Part shown: positions 1-7,715 of the stretch, one piece after another
Numbering within the stretch: the stretch's first letter is position 1
Layout of the letters: every line of letters begins with the position of its first letter
From: Natranaerovirga pectinivora
Lineage (GTDB): Bacteria; Bacillota; Clostridia; Lachnospirales; DSM-24629
DNA length: 64,000 nucleotides
Reading direction: 5' to 3'
NCBI RefSeq assembly: GCF_004342165.1
Contig: NZ_SMAL01000001.1
Span: 425,591-489,590 of the forward strand
The notes under the pieces: generated by a model
Databases searched by the model: none
What the model saw: the letters and a program-made list of their open reading frames with translations, nothing else
What the model was told of the DNA's origin: nothing
Translations under genes and position numbers: made by a program

Positions 1-3000
1 GTTGATGAATTGCGTAATCAGGCGCAAACAACACAAGCTGCAAACAAAATTATTGATCAGCTCAAAAAACTAGAAAATAGTAATAATGAAGATACTTCCT
101 ATCGTTGGATTTGGGAGCTTATTCAGAATGCAAAAGATGTAGTTAACTCCACTGGAAAAGTTGATATTCTTGTTAATTTTGATGAATACAGAAGGGTTAT
201 AGAGTTTAAGCATAATGGAAAGCTATTCTTGACAAAAAATATTGTTTTTCTTATCGAACAAGTTTCTACAAAAGAGCGAAATGAACTTGATAGGAAAGAA
301 AAGAAGATAACAGGAAAGTTTGGAACAGGGTTTCTAACAACTCATTTACTTTCAAAAAAAGTAAATGTAACTGGATATTTATGTGATGAAGATGAGCCTG
401 TACACCAATTTAATATTGATATTGACCGTTCAAGTGATAATCAGACAGAAATCATCAAGTCAATCGAAGATAGCTGCGAGCAACTTAACAAAAATGCAGT
501 AGAAGTTACGAAAGAGATAAATGAAAGTGATTTTAATACTTGTTTTACATATGAGTTAAACGTTCTTGGAATTAAAATAGCAAAGGCAGGTTTAAATAAT
601 CTTGTTGCGTCAATTGCATATGTTTTTGCTTTTGTCCCTGAGATAGAATCAATTACTATTCAAGCTAATACTATAGAAGGTAAGTATAATCAGGTTCTTT
701 CTCGTGGTGACGATGTAGATGTTACATTGAAAAATGCGAAAATTATAACGGTGTGCGATACAAAAAGAAAGAATCCAAGGTATATTTTTACTCTAAAAGA
801 CGAAGTATTGACACATTTATCAATTGCGGTTGCATTGTTAGATGTTGGCGAAAAATCAGCTGTAAAACAAATGAATGATAATTTACCTAAACTATTTTGT
901 GATTTTCCATTACTTGGCACAAGTGATTTTGCTTTTCCAGTAGTAATCAATAATCCGTATTTCGAACCTACAGAACCTCGTGACGGAATTGAATTGGAGA
1001 GCAAAGCCGAAGAAAAACAATATATTAAAGACAATAAAACGGCATTAGAAACTGCTGTCGAACTTTATAAAACTGGATTGAGTTTTTTTGTAGAAAACAA
1101 TTATAAAGGTGTATATAACATTGTAAAAATAAATGATCAACCTCATAAAACTTGGCTAAATGCAGAATGGTTTGAGAATAAAATACTTGAACCTATAAAA
1201 GATGAAATAAAATATTTAAACCTAATTACTACAAGTGCTGACGATAAAAAACCATTGTTTAAGTTATGGGATGACCCTATTGTTTTGATTCCTAAAAATC
1301 AAGAGAATAAAGAGGAAATGTTTAATCTTTGGTCGTTATCAAATGCTTTGTTCCCTGAGTTTCTCCCGAAACAAGAAGAGTTAGAAGCTTGGTGTTATTC
1401 GCTCTGGGATGAATGTAAAAACTTGGATATAGACAACATAGTACAAGCCATTGTAGGTTCTGAAAATGTATCTTCTTTAGCAGATAAAATAAAGGGACAA
1501 GACGTAATTATCTGGTTGAATGAGTTTTATAAATTACTCTTAACAAGCGAAGAAGATGGCTGCAAAAAAGCAATAGAACACTCAGAGGTTTTTCTCAATC
1601 AAAATGGTGAGTTCTGCTGCTTAAATAGCATTTATTTTGACAAGGAAATTGATGATACATACAAGGAAGTTTCATTATTATTAGATATAGATGTTAAAGA
1701 TAAATTACTTCATAAAAGGGTTTCAACAGAGATTTCAAAGCATATTGAAGTAACACAATATGGGTATTCCGAATTATTTTCAGAAATTTCACGGTGTTTA
1801 CAAAATGAACATCAAAATTGTGAAGATTTCTTTCAAAGAATACTATGCATACAAACAAATGAAAAACAAAAACAAGATGATTTTTTGAAAATAGCTAAAC
1901 TAGTTTACAAAAATACCAAATGGGAGATTATCAGTTCTATAAGGTATTCAAAACAACTTTTTGAACAGGCACTAAACAATTGGATTGCAAAGCTATGTTT
2001 TGACATACAACAAAGTAAAACGCTGAATGGTTTTGCTGAAGAATATTTTTCTGATAACGTAGATGATGCGGTTTGGTTTATAAATCAATTTGTTTTGTTT
2101 TTAGAAAAAAATGATTATAAATATTTGACAGACAAATATTCTATTCTTCCTAACCAAAATAGATTATTTAAAAGAAGCCCTGAGTTACAGCTCGATACGG
2201 GAGAGATTGACGAAGTGGTGAAAGATGCTTACTGCTTTACCGGAGTGGACATCAGAATAAAACTGCTTATGAGTAGTATATGTTTTCCATTGTCTGAAAA
2301 CACAGCAACCAATCTTTATTCATTAGCAAATGAAATAACAAATTATATTGAAAATCATAAGAATAAGCTTGGTGAAGATAATGATCAAGAAAGATTGGTT
2401 TTTCAAAATTTCTTTTCATACTTAAAGAGCACAGATAATAAAACTATTAGAAATGCTTTCAAAACTCTTTATAGCAATTTATATTGGTTTTATAATGACG
2501 ACATAATTTCTGACAATATGCAAAAGGCTGAGCAGTATGAGCAGTTGCTATCCAAACACGGAGTTTCAAATTTCCAAGAGTTAGAAGAGCTATTAAAGCA
2601 AGCTAAAAACAATGTACAATCAACAGATACAATTAATGTTTCAAAAGAACAACTTGCACAGCTTGGAATTAATACGGAAGATGATTTGTTGCAAGTTTTA
2701 AATATATTAGTTGGAGAAGGTGAATTAACCGATTCCCAATTAGGCGAACTGGCAAGTGGCATGTCTATAGAGGAAGTTTCCAAAAAATTCTTACATAGTT
2801 CAAAAAATAATAAATTGGCACGTGAATATTATGAGAAAATAATGAATCGTGCTATACAACAAGTTTTTTACTACCTGAAAGAAACTTGCAGGTATGAAAT
2901 GTCAGATACATTGGAAGAGTGGAAAAAGACAAGCTATTCAAAAACTGTTTTTTGGGCTAAGAAAAATGGTGCTGATATTCGTATTGTTGTAAGACCAAGT

Positions 3001-3174
3001 GATGATGATAAAATCATTTTCTTTTATGAACAAGAAGTTGCTGCGATGGACGATACCAATTATGAGCTTTGGACTAACAATGATGATGGAAATACACGAA
3101 TGATTACATTGGGTGACATTATTAAAACAACGGGAATCTCAGTCGTTCCATTAAAAAATCTTAATCCGAAATAG
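1..3174 (+). CDS. Sacsin/MORC-like GHKL ATPase, putative defence protein (5' end at window edge)
   Basis: The reading frame is open to the first base, so the start is probably outside the window; a TTG at 10 is the first possible start inside it but no ribosome site precedes it. Numbering from that TTG, the N-terminus shows a GHKL (HSP90/histidine-kinase type) ATP site: ELIQNAKD (N box, about residues 36-43), HNG (68-70) and GKFGTGF (103-109). The HNG and GxFGxGF pair is typical of sacsin-type ATPases. The remaining roughly 900 residues have no motif I recognise. A TIR-domain gene follows after 20 bases, so the two are probably cotranscribed. A role as ATP-dependent sensor or scaffold for the TIR effector is inference. 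The ATPase call is firm; the function is not. Confidence 0.8.
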   Translation, partial: VDELRNQAQTTQAANKIIDQLKKLENSNNEDTSYRWIWELIQNAKDVVNSTGKVDILVNFDEYRRVIEFKHNGKLFLTKNIVFLIEQVSTKERNELDRKEKKITGKFGTGFLTTHLLSKKVNVTGYLCDEDEPVHQFNIDIDRSSDNQTEIIKSIEDSCEQLNKNAVEVTKEINESDFNTCFTYELNVLGIKIAKAGLNNLVASIAYVFAFVPEIESITIQANTIEGKYNQVLSRGDDVDVTLKNAKIITVCDTKRKNPRYIFTLKDEVLTHLSIAVALLDVGEKSAVKQMNDNLPKLFCDFPLLGTSDFAFPVVINNPYFEPTEPRDGIELESKAEEKQYIKDNKTALETAVELYKTGLSFFVENNYKGVYNIVKINDQPHKTWLNAEWFENKILEPIKDEIKYLNLITTSADDKKPLFKLWDDPIVLIPKNQENKEEMFNLWSLSNALFPEFLPKQEELEAWCYSLWDECKNLDIDNIVQAIVGSENVSSLADKIKGQDVIIWLNEFYKLLLTSEEDGCKKAIEHSEVFLNQNGEFCCLNSIYFDKEIDDTYKEVSLLLDIDVKDKLLHKRVSTEISKHIEVTQYGYSELFSEISRCLQNEHQNCEDFFQRILCIQTNEKQKQDDFLKIAKLVYKNTKWEIISSIRYSKQLFEQALNNWIAKLCFDIQQSKTLNGFAEEYFSDNVDDAVWFINQFVLFLEKNDYKYLTDKYSILPNQNRLFKRSPELQLDTGEIDEVVKDAYCFTGVDIRIKLLMSSICFPLSENTATNLYSLANEITNYIENHKNKLGEDNDQERLVFQNFFSYLKSTDNKTIRNAFKTLYSNLYWFYNDDIISDNMQKAEQYEQLLSKHGVSNFQELEELLKQAKNNVQSTDTINVSKEQLAQLGINTEDDLLQVLNILVGEGELTDSQLGELASGMSIEEVSKKFLHSSKNNKLAREYYEKIMNRAIQQVFYYLKETCRYEMSDTLEEWKKTSYSKTVFWAKKNGADIRIVVRPSDDDKIIFFYEQEVAAMDDTNYELWTNNDDGNTRMITLGDIIKTTGISVVPLKNLNPK

Positions 3175-3194
3175 TAGAAAGTGAGGCGACTATC

Positions 3195-4157
3195 TTGACG
3201 GCAAACGAAATATTAAACTTAATAGCAAACAATAGCCGTGATAATATTTATTGCGTTTATCCTGTTACAACTGATGAAACTATTGGTAAATTAATCTCAG
3301 CCCTTTCAAATAGTAGTGGAGGGTTAGTTGCTTTTGGTGTGCAAGATGACGGAAAAAAGCTAAGAGTTAAAGGATATAAATTTAATATTAATTTTGATTC
3401 AATAAAAGCGAAACTTAGTGATAATGTTAATTTGACTTTTTTTGACTTGCCGCATGAAACGGAGACGCTTAAATGTATTAATGTTAAACAATGCGAAAAT
3501 ATGGTCGTCTATAGTAACGTACCTTACACACTTGACGGTAATAGAAATGTAACAGAACTCTATATAAAAAAAGTGTTTCTTTCTTATTCGCACAATGATA
3601 CTTGCATTGCTGACTTAGTAGATGAAAAGCTGTACTTTTTTGGAAAAGGTAGATTGGCTATTACAAGGGATAAAAGAACGTTAGAATATAAAAGTGATAT
3701 TGAAAAATTCATGCAGACAGTTTCATCTCACGATTTCATGGTATCTATTATATCAGATAGTTATTTAAAATCTCAAGGATGTATGTATGAAGTTTCAGAA
3801 TTAATGCGGAATAGAGCGTTTAATGATAAGCTATTGACAATTATTTTATCTGAAGCAGATGAAAATTTTTATTCTAAAGACAAGAAACCAAAACAGGTAA
3901 AAGCAGATGTATATTCACTAAATCGCTTCGAGTATTTAAAATATTGGGAAACTGAAAAAGGTAAAGTGAATAAACTGAATTCAGAAATAAGTGATTTAGC
4001 TCTTAAACAAGGATTAGTTGACGAAATTAAGCGGATAAACACTATTTCGACAAATGTTTCAGAACTAATTGAAATTTTTAAGAAAAGTTTAGGAAAAGAC
4101 TTTACTGAAATTAATCAAAATGAGTTTTCGGATTTATTATCTATATTACTTTCATAG
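3195..4157 (+). CDS. AlbA/Schlafen-like plus TIR domain protein, putative NADase effector
   Basis: Starts at TTG 3195 behind GTGAGG (3181-3186). Residues about 30-120 resemble an AlbA_2/Schlafen-like domain (SSGGLVAFGVQDDGK, 40-54), but the segment is short for that family. A TIR domain follows: VFLSYSHND (127-135), the RDKRTLEYKSDIEKF stretch, and SQGCMYEVSEL, where E199 sits at the place of the catalytic Glu of NAD-cleaving TIRs. The C-terminal 80 residues are charged and helical. Bacterial TIR proteins commonly cleave NAD+ when activated by a phage sensor, and the preceding ATPase is a natural sensor candidate. The TIR call is strong, the AlbA call moderate, and the defence role is inferred. 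The operon ends about 70 bases before an attC-like site, so both genes may form one large cassette. Confidence 0.8.
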   Translation: MTANEILNLIANNSRDNIYCVYPVTTDETIGKLISALSNSSGGLVAFGVQDDGKKLRVKGYKFNINFDSIKAKLSDNVNLTFFDLPHETETLKCINVKQCENMVVYSNVPYTLDGNRNVTELYIKKVFLSYSHNDTCIADLVDEKLYFFGKGRLAITRDKRTLEYKSDIEKFMQTVSSHDFMVSIISDSYLKSQGCMYEVSELMRNRAFNDKLLTIILSEADENFYSKDKKPKQVKADVYSLNRFEYLKYWETEKGKVNKLNSEISDLALKQGLVDEIKRINTISTNVSELIEIFKKSLGKDFTEINQNEFSDLLSILLS

Positions 4158-4230
4158 AATGAAAATAGATTATTCTTAATATTTCGCTACCAAGCAGCTG
4201 AGAAGGTTACCAGTGGATATATGATACGAC

Positions 4231-4373
4231 ACCTAACAATGCACTCAAGTTCGCTTTGGCTGCCTAGGGTCATCCCTTTTTAGTAGTTGAAGCCAAAGCA
4301 CATTTCTCAGCCCAAGATAAGAGCTATCTAGGGCTGAGAAACGTCTTGACTATCGGCCGCGCGGCCGTTAGGC
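4231..4373 (+). other. attC-like recombination site 1 (integron cassette end)
   Basis: Begins with R''-like ACCTAAC (4231-4237, RYYYAAC) and ends with R'-like GTTAGGC (4367-4373, GTTRRRY). In between are nested stems: GCTTTGGCT/AGCCAAAGC and TTTCTCAGCCC/GGGCTGAGAAA, then the palindrome CGGCCGCGCGGCCG (4354-4367). It is far richer in GC than the flanking genes and shares a roughly 52-base block with site 2. This order (R'', stems, R') is that of integron attC sites. The cassette junction would be at the G/TT step of 4367-4369. Folding was judged by eye. Confidence 0.75.
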
Positions 4374-5525
4374 GCAATCATTAGCTCGGCAAGGGAGGAA
4401 TACTATGGAAGATATTTTTGGGATGTTGTCATCAACATTAGATTTAAGGGATACGTATCGGGTCGGTCAAAAGGTTTCCTCGGAGAATTTACTTGAGAAT
4501 AAGAAGAAAGTGAATCAGATTATTTCGCGAGCAAAGATAAATGCTAAAAGTGATAGGTGTCTTTATTGTGGAGAGAAGGTCACGAGTTTCTGTAATTCAC
4601 ATACTATACCTGCTTTTATTCTAGAAAATATATCAGTTGAAGGGAACTTGTATAACTTTAATAAGATGATTGGCTCTCCTTTAATTAAAGATGAGGATGG
4701 TATCAATAGGTCAGGGATTTTTTATGTTATCTGCAGAGATTGTGATAGTAAGGTGTTTGCAGAATACGAAAATCCAGATAAGTACTCTACTGGTCCGAGC
4801 CATAAGATGCTAGCTCAGATAGCAATGAAAAATTTCTTGAAGAATATTTATAAAAGAAAGCTTGAACTTGAAATGTATAAGGTGATTAATGAACAAATGG
4901 GATTACCTTATGGTATGTTAGAACATCAAAGTAATATTATTAAATTGGACTTGAATGAATTTATGAATGAGTATATACGAGCTAAGAAGTCAGATGAGAA
5001 GAATAAGAGTGATGCGTATAATATGTTCTTTTGTGAACGCCTAGATTATGTTGTTCCTGTTGCCTTCCAAGGTCCGATTGCTATGTCAACTGACTTAGAG
5101 GGTGGAGTTATTAATAAGTTGTTTGATATGGATCCGAAATATAAGCTTCAGGAGCTACATTTATGTATTTTTCCATTTAAGGAAGAAAGTCTTGTATTTA
5201 TGTTTATTGATAGTAGATGGAAGAGATATAGAAAATTTTATAAGCAGTTTAGAAAGCTTTCCTTGGAAGAACAGTTAAAGGTAGTTGTATATTTGCTTTT
5301 TGCGTATACAGAAGATTTCTTTATACATAAGGACTTAGATGATGAGATATTGAGTAATGAAGTATTACTTGAGATTAGCGGAAAATCGTCAATAGTTACT
5401 TCAATGATACCCTTTGTTGATGGAGATGAAGTTGTTCAACAATCTTATGATTTTAGTCAACTAAGCCTAGTTCCCAATATCCTTAGTAAAAGATATGAAG
5501 TAGGTCGCTAATGACTGCGCCTAAC
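4367..5525 (+). mobile_element. Integron-like gene cassette 1
   Basis: The unit from R' of site 1 to R'' of site 2 contains a single gene (4405-5511). Its first 19 bases, GTTAGGCGCAATCATTAGC (4367-4385), are the reverse complement of 5507-5525 with one mismatch. The pairing reaches well beyond the 7-base R boxes and is specific to this cassette. Confidence 0.65.
4405..5511 (+). CDS. Zinc-binding HNH-like protein of unknown function, cassette gene
   Basis: ATG 4405 follows a strong GGGAGGA site, 32 bases after the cassette start, the usual layout of an integron cassette gene. The protein has a CxxC pair (C52, C55), then C63, the motif SHTIPAFIL (H66) and a second CxxC (C110, C113). This CxxC...H-IP...CxxC pattern resembles the zinc-stabilised fold of HNH-type endonuclease relatives, but no HNN/HNH catalytic pair is clear, so nuclease activity is only a possibility. 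The remaining 250 residues are helical and unrecognised. No signal peptide or membrane segment is seen, so it is cytoplasmic. The stop codon lies inside the cassette's terminal inverted repeat. The neighbours on both sides are defence-like. Confidence 0.7.
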   Translation: MEDIFGMLSSTLDLRDTYRVGQKVSSENLLENKKKVNQIISRAKINAKSDRCLYCGEKVTSFCNSHTIPAFILENISVEGNLYNFNKMIGSPLIKDEDGINRSGIFYVICRDCDSKVFAEYENPDKYSTGPSHKMLAQIAMKNFLKNIYKRKLELEMYKVINEQMGLPYGMLEHQSNIIKLDLNEFMNEYIRAKKSDEKNKSDAYNMFFCERLDYVVPVAFQGPIAMSTDLEGGVINKLFDMDPKYKLQELHLCIFPFKEESLVFMFIDSRWKRYRKFYKQFRKLSLEEQLKVVVYLLFAYTEDFFIHKDLDDEILSNEVLLEISGKSSIVTSMIPFVDGDEVVQQSYDFSQLSLVPNILSKRYEVGR

Positions 5526-5647
5526 AACGCACTTAAGTTCGCTTTGCCTGTTTTGGGTCAGCTCTTCGAATAAGCAAGGCACATTTCTCAGCCTAAGATA
5601 AGAGCTATCTAAGGCTGAGAAACGTCTTGAGTTCGGAGACGTTAGGT
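5519..5647 (+). other. attC-like recombination site 2
   Basis: R''-like GCCTAAC (5519-5525) to R'-like GTTAGGT (5641-5647). Its central hairpin has arms TTTCTCAGCCTAAGATA and TATCTAAGGCTGAGAAA with one mismatch, and the outer CTTAAG/CTTGAG segments look like L boxes. It starts 8 bases after the stop codon of the preceding gene, as attC sites do. It is clearly homologous to site 1, as expected when one integrase family built the array. Confidence 0.78.
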
Positions 5648-6632
5648 GAAAGACAATTCGATTAAGGAGGAAAATTATGAGTGTTGAATCGGGTATGGTA
5701 TATCAATTTGTAGAGAATAAGTATGATGAGTTAAAAGATAAAGATGGTAAGTATTATCCATCATTGCACGATAAATTAGTCTTTGAATTGGCAGCAGAAG
5801 AGTTTTCTATAACTCCGTTAGAAGCAGAAAAGAAATACTCAGAATATAGTAAAGTTGAAGCTCAGTTAGTTGTCAAAAAATTAAATAGACTTCCGAAAGC
5901 TCTAAAGAAAAAACGTGAAATGGAAATGCTGACTAATATTGTTAAGAATAATGGTGATTTGCCTTATGCAGACTTAGAGGGACCAGCCACAGAACCAATA
6001 AAGTCAGGTCTTATAACATTAAGAGATGAATATAAAACTATAGTTGAGAGTGCTGGTAGTTACGGATGGGCTATCCCAATGAGTATTAATTTAAGTAGGT
6101 TAGAGCCCTTGAGAGATAAAGAAAATAAAGTAGGGGAATTTGATGCATTTTTTATTGATTATTATTATAATAAGAATTTCGAATTACTAGTGAAGCATGT
6201 AAACAAGAGCAAAATAAATGACGTGCAAAAGGGATTATTTAATGATTGTGTTGATGCTTACAATTCTGAAAAATACTTGTTGTGCATAAATGGGTTAATG
6301 CCAATTTTAGAAGGTATTTTATCTCAATTTGGGAATGATCCAATAGATGTACGGATGATGAAAATTTGTAGATTTAATATGGATAAAACTGAAAGTGACA
6401 AAAAATTGATAAATCATTTGGTTTGGGCATCATGTTATAGCTTTATTAGTAATTTGTATAAGAAATCTGATTTTACTAGTGCTGAACCGACTATACTGAA
6501 TAGGCATTGGATATTACATGGAAGAACAAATACAGAATGGGGAGCAGAAGATTGTATTAGATTGTTTAATGCTATTTATACTGTTAGTTCTTTGTTAAGA
6601 TATATATAAAATCGAATTGTCTATCACCTAAC
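5641..6632 (+). mobile_element. Integron-like gene cassette 2
   Basis: Runs from R' of site 2 to R'' of site 3 and holds only the HEPN-like gene. Bases 5641-5663 are the reverse complement of 6610-6632 with a single mismatch. The arm sequence differs from that of cassette 1 beyond the R boxes, so the arms belong to the cassette rather than to the shared attC family. Confidence 0.62.
5677..6609 (+). CDS. HEPN-like domain protein, cassette gene, putative RNase effector
   Basis: ATG 5677 lies behind AAGGAGG, 36 bases after the cassette start. The N-terminal third is charged and helical (about residues 40-95 may form a coiled coil). The C-terminal part ends in LNRHWILHGR with R276 and H281, matching the R-x4-6-H signature of HEPN-type ribonucleases, followed by a hydrophobic helix. 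Proteins with this RHxxxHG tail occur in several poorly described families, so nuclease activity is inferred from the motif alone. No membrane segment is seen. The whole cassette (5641 to about 6776) holds only this gene. Its flanks carry a near-perfect inverted repeat of 23 bases. Together with the TIR operon and the zinc protein it suggests a defence cassette array. Confidence 0.65.
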   Translation: MSVESGMVYQFVENKYDELKDKDGKYYPSLHDKLVFELAAEEFSITPLEAEKKYSEYSKVEAQLVVKKLNRLPKALKKKREMEMLTNIVKNNGDLPYADLEGPATEPIKSGLITLRDEYKTIVESAGSYGWAIPMSINLSRLEPLRDKENKVGEFDAFFIDYYYNKNFELLVKHVNKSKINDVQKGLFNDCVDAYNSEKYLLCINGLMPILEGILSQFGNDPIDVRMMKICRFNMDKTESDKKLINHLVWASCYSFISNLYKKSDFTSAEPTILNRHWILHGRTNTEWGAEDCIRLFNAIYTVSSLLRYI

Positions 6633-6776
6633 CGACAGTTACCAAAATGGCTGAGAACCGCCACTTCAGTAACTGCCGTAACGCACCACATCGACTATCA
6701 AGCGAGTTTGCAACGCAAGTAATCCGCCAGCAAGCTGACAGATTACTTGCGTCGCAAACCCGCGCGGCCGATATGC
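6626..6776 (+). other. attC-like site 3, decayed or composite
   Basis: R''-like ACCTAAC (6626-6632) is well supported because the bases leading into it mirror the start of its cassette at 5641. The far end is uncertain: GCGCGGCCGATATGC resembles the end of site 1 but lacks the invariant GTT. Inside are a short CAGTTAC/GTAACTG stem and a striking hairpin with 19-base arms (about 6707-6760; arm starting GTTTGCAACGCAAGTAATC) differing at one position. I read it as an attC with a damaged R' box, or two fused sites. Confidence 0.5.
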
Positions 6777-6844
6777 GAAAGTATCAGTTAATTACTGATT
6801 GATAAATTAAAGTAATGATAGAAGTAATTCTTTGGAGGGAAATT

Positions 6845-7488
6845 ATGAGTTGTGAAATACCACTAATAGTACCATTAGCAGCAAATTATTACGGTAATGC
6901 AATGAACAAGGAGAATCTTACATATTATTGAAGCCTTGATGTTAGACTATGCTTGGAGAAAATTGCAGATACAATGATACATGAATTTGTGTCAGAAGAA
7001 AGTAAACAAAAATGGCGAAAGCTATCGTACATGAAAAGCTGATGTCATCTAAAGAATTCCTTGATAGCTGTATAGTTGAAAAGCCAATTGCTGCAAAGAA
7101 GACTGGAAATTTAGGAGCCCATGAAGGTGAAGAAGCGAATGTTACAGATATTAATATTCAATTATCACTTGAAGCCGTCTCAAATTTCTCGATTGAAATG
7201 TTTGTATCATATTTTAAAATGAATGGTTTTCATAATAGTGGTGTTAGTGCATGGATTCCAACAGTATTTAGCACTTTACCACCAAAATATAGAATTCAAA
7301 TACTAGAGAAGTACTTTGATTATGATAATTCAATTCTAATTATTGATAAATTAGCAATGGCGTATTTAAAAGATGGACTTGAAGAAGAGTGTTTCAAATT
7401 TATTGACAGATGCTATAAAGAAAGTTTGATTACAGAATATCCATTGGAAATTATGTACTTAAATATAAAGGTAAGTATATTACAATAA
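6845..7488 (+). pseudogene. Decayed DUF4145-like protein gene
   Basis: ATG 6845 follows TTGGAGGG. It encodes MSCEIPLIVPLAANYYGNAM and more, then meets a TGA at about 6929-6931, after which the same frame continues with coding character (VRLCLEKIADTMIHEFV). The reading then moves to another frame that is open from 7012 to 7488 and contains KKTGNLGAHEGEEANV, similar to the R-x-GN-AAH stretch of DUF4145 proteins. One premature stop plus one frameshift (about 7000-7040) therefore break a gene of roughly 210 codons. DUF4145 proteins are often found beside restriction and defence genes. It sits directly after the decayed attC site 3, so it may be the remains of a third cassette. No matching cassette end was found downstream. 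Confidence 0.6.
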
Positions 7489-7559
7489 TTCATAGTAAAT
7501 TCAATAAAAATTTCCTTGGTGTGGTTTGTGATTGAACCTCAATATGGCAATACAATTAT

Positions 7560-7715
7560 ATGAAAATTTGTGACTTGAGAACAGCAAAATTGGCCGCATT
7601 TGATATTTATAATAACTGGCTAATACACCAAGCGTGTTTCAGCAAGGAGTTATTGAATATAAATAGACATAAAGATGATAAAATGGCAGGGAGTTTAGAG
7701 AGAGAAAATGAATAA
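7560..7715 (+). CDS. Doubtful 51-residue open frame before the helicase
   Basis: An ATG-started frame of 51 codons overlaps the helicase start by 8 bases. It has no ribosome binding site, and its product shows no recognisable domain or membrane segment. The surrounding 7489-7707 stretch looks like eroded coding sequence. Translational coupling to the helicase is conceivable, but chance or a remnant is more likely. It is listed so the gap is not read as empty. Confidence 0.15.
   Translation: MKICDLRTAKLAAFDIYNNWLIHQACFSKELLNINRHKDDKMAGSLERENE

Noticed and set aside
7560-7715. Small antitoxin-like gene coupled to the helicase
   Set aside because: No ribosome binding site and no recognisable fold; kept only as a low-confidence open frame.
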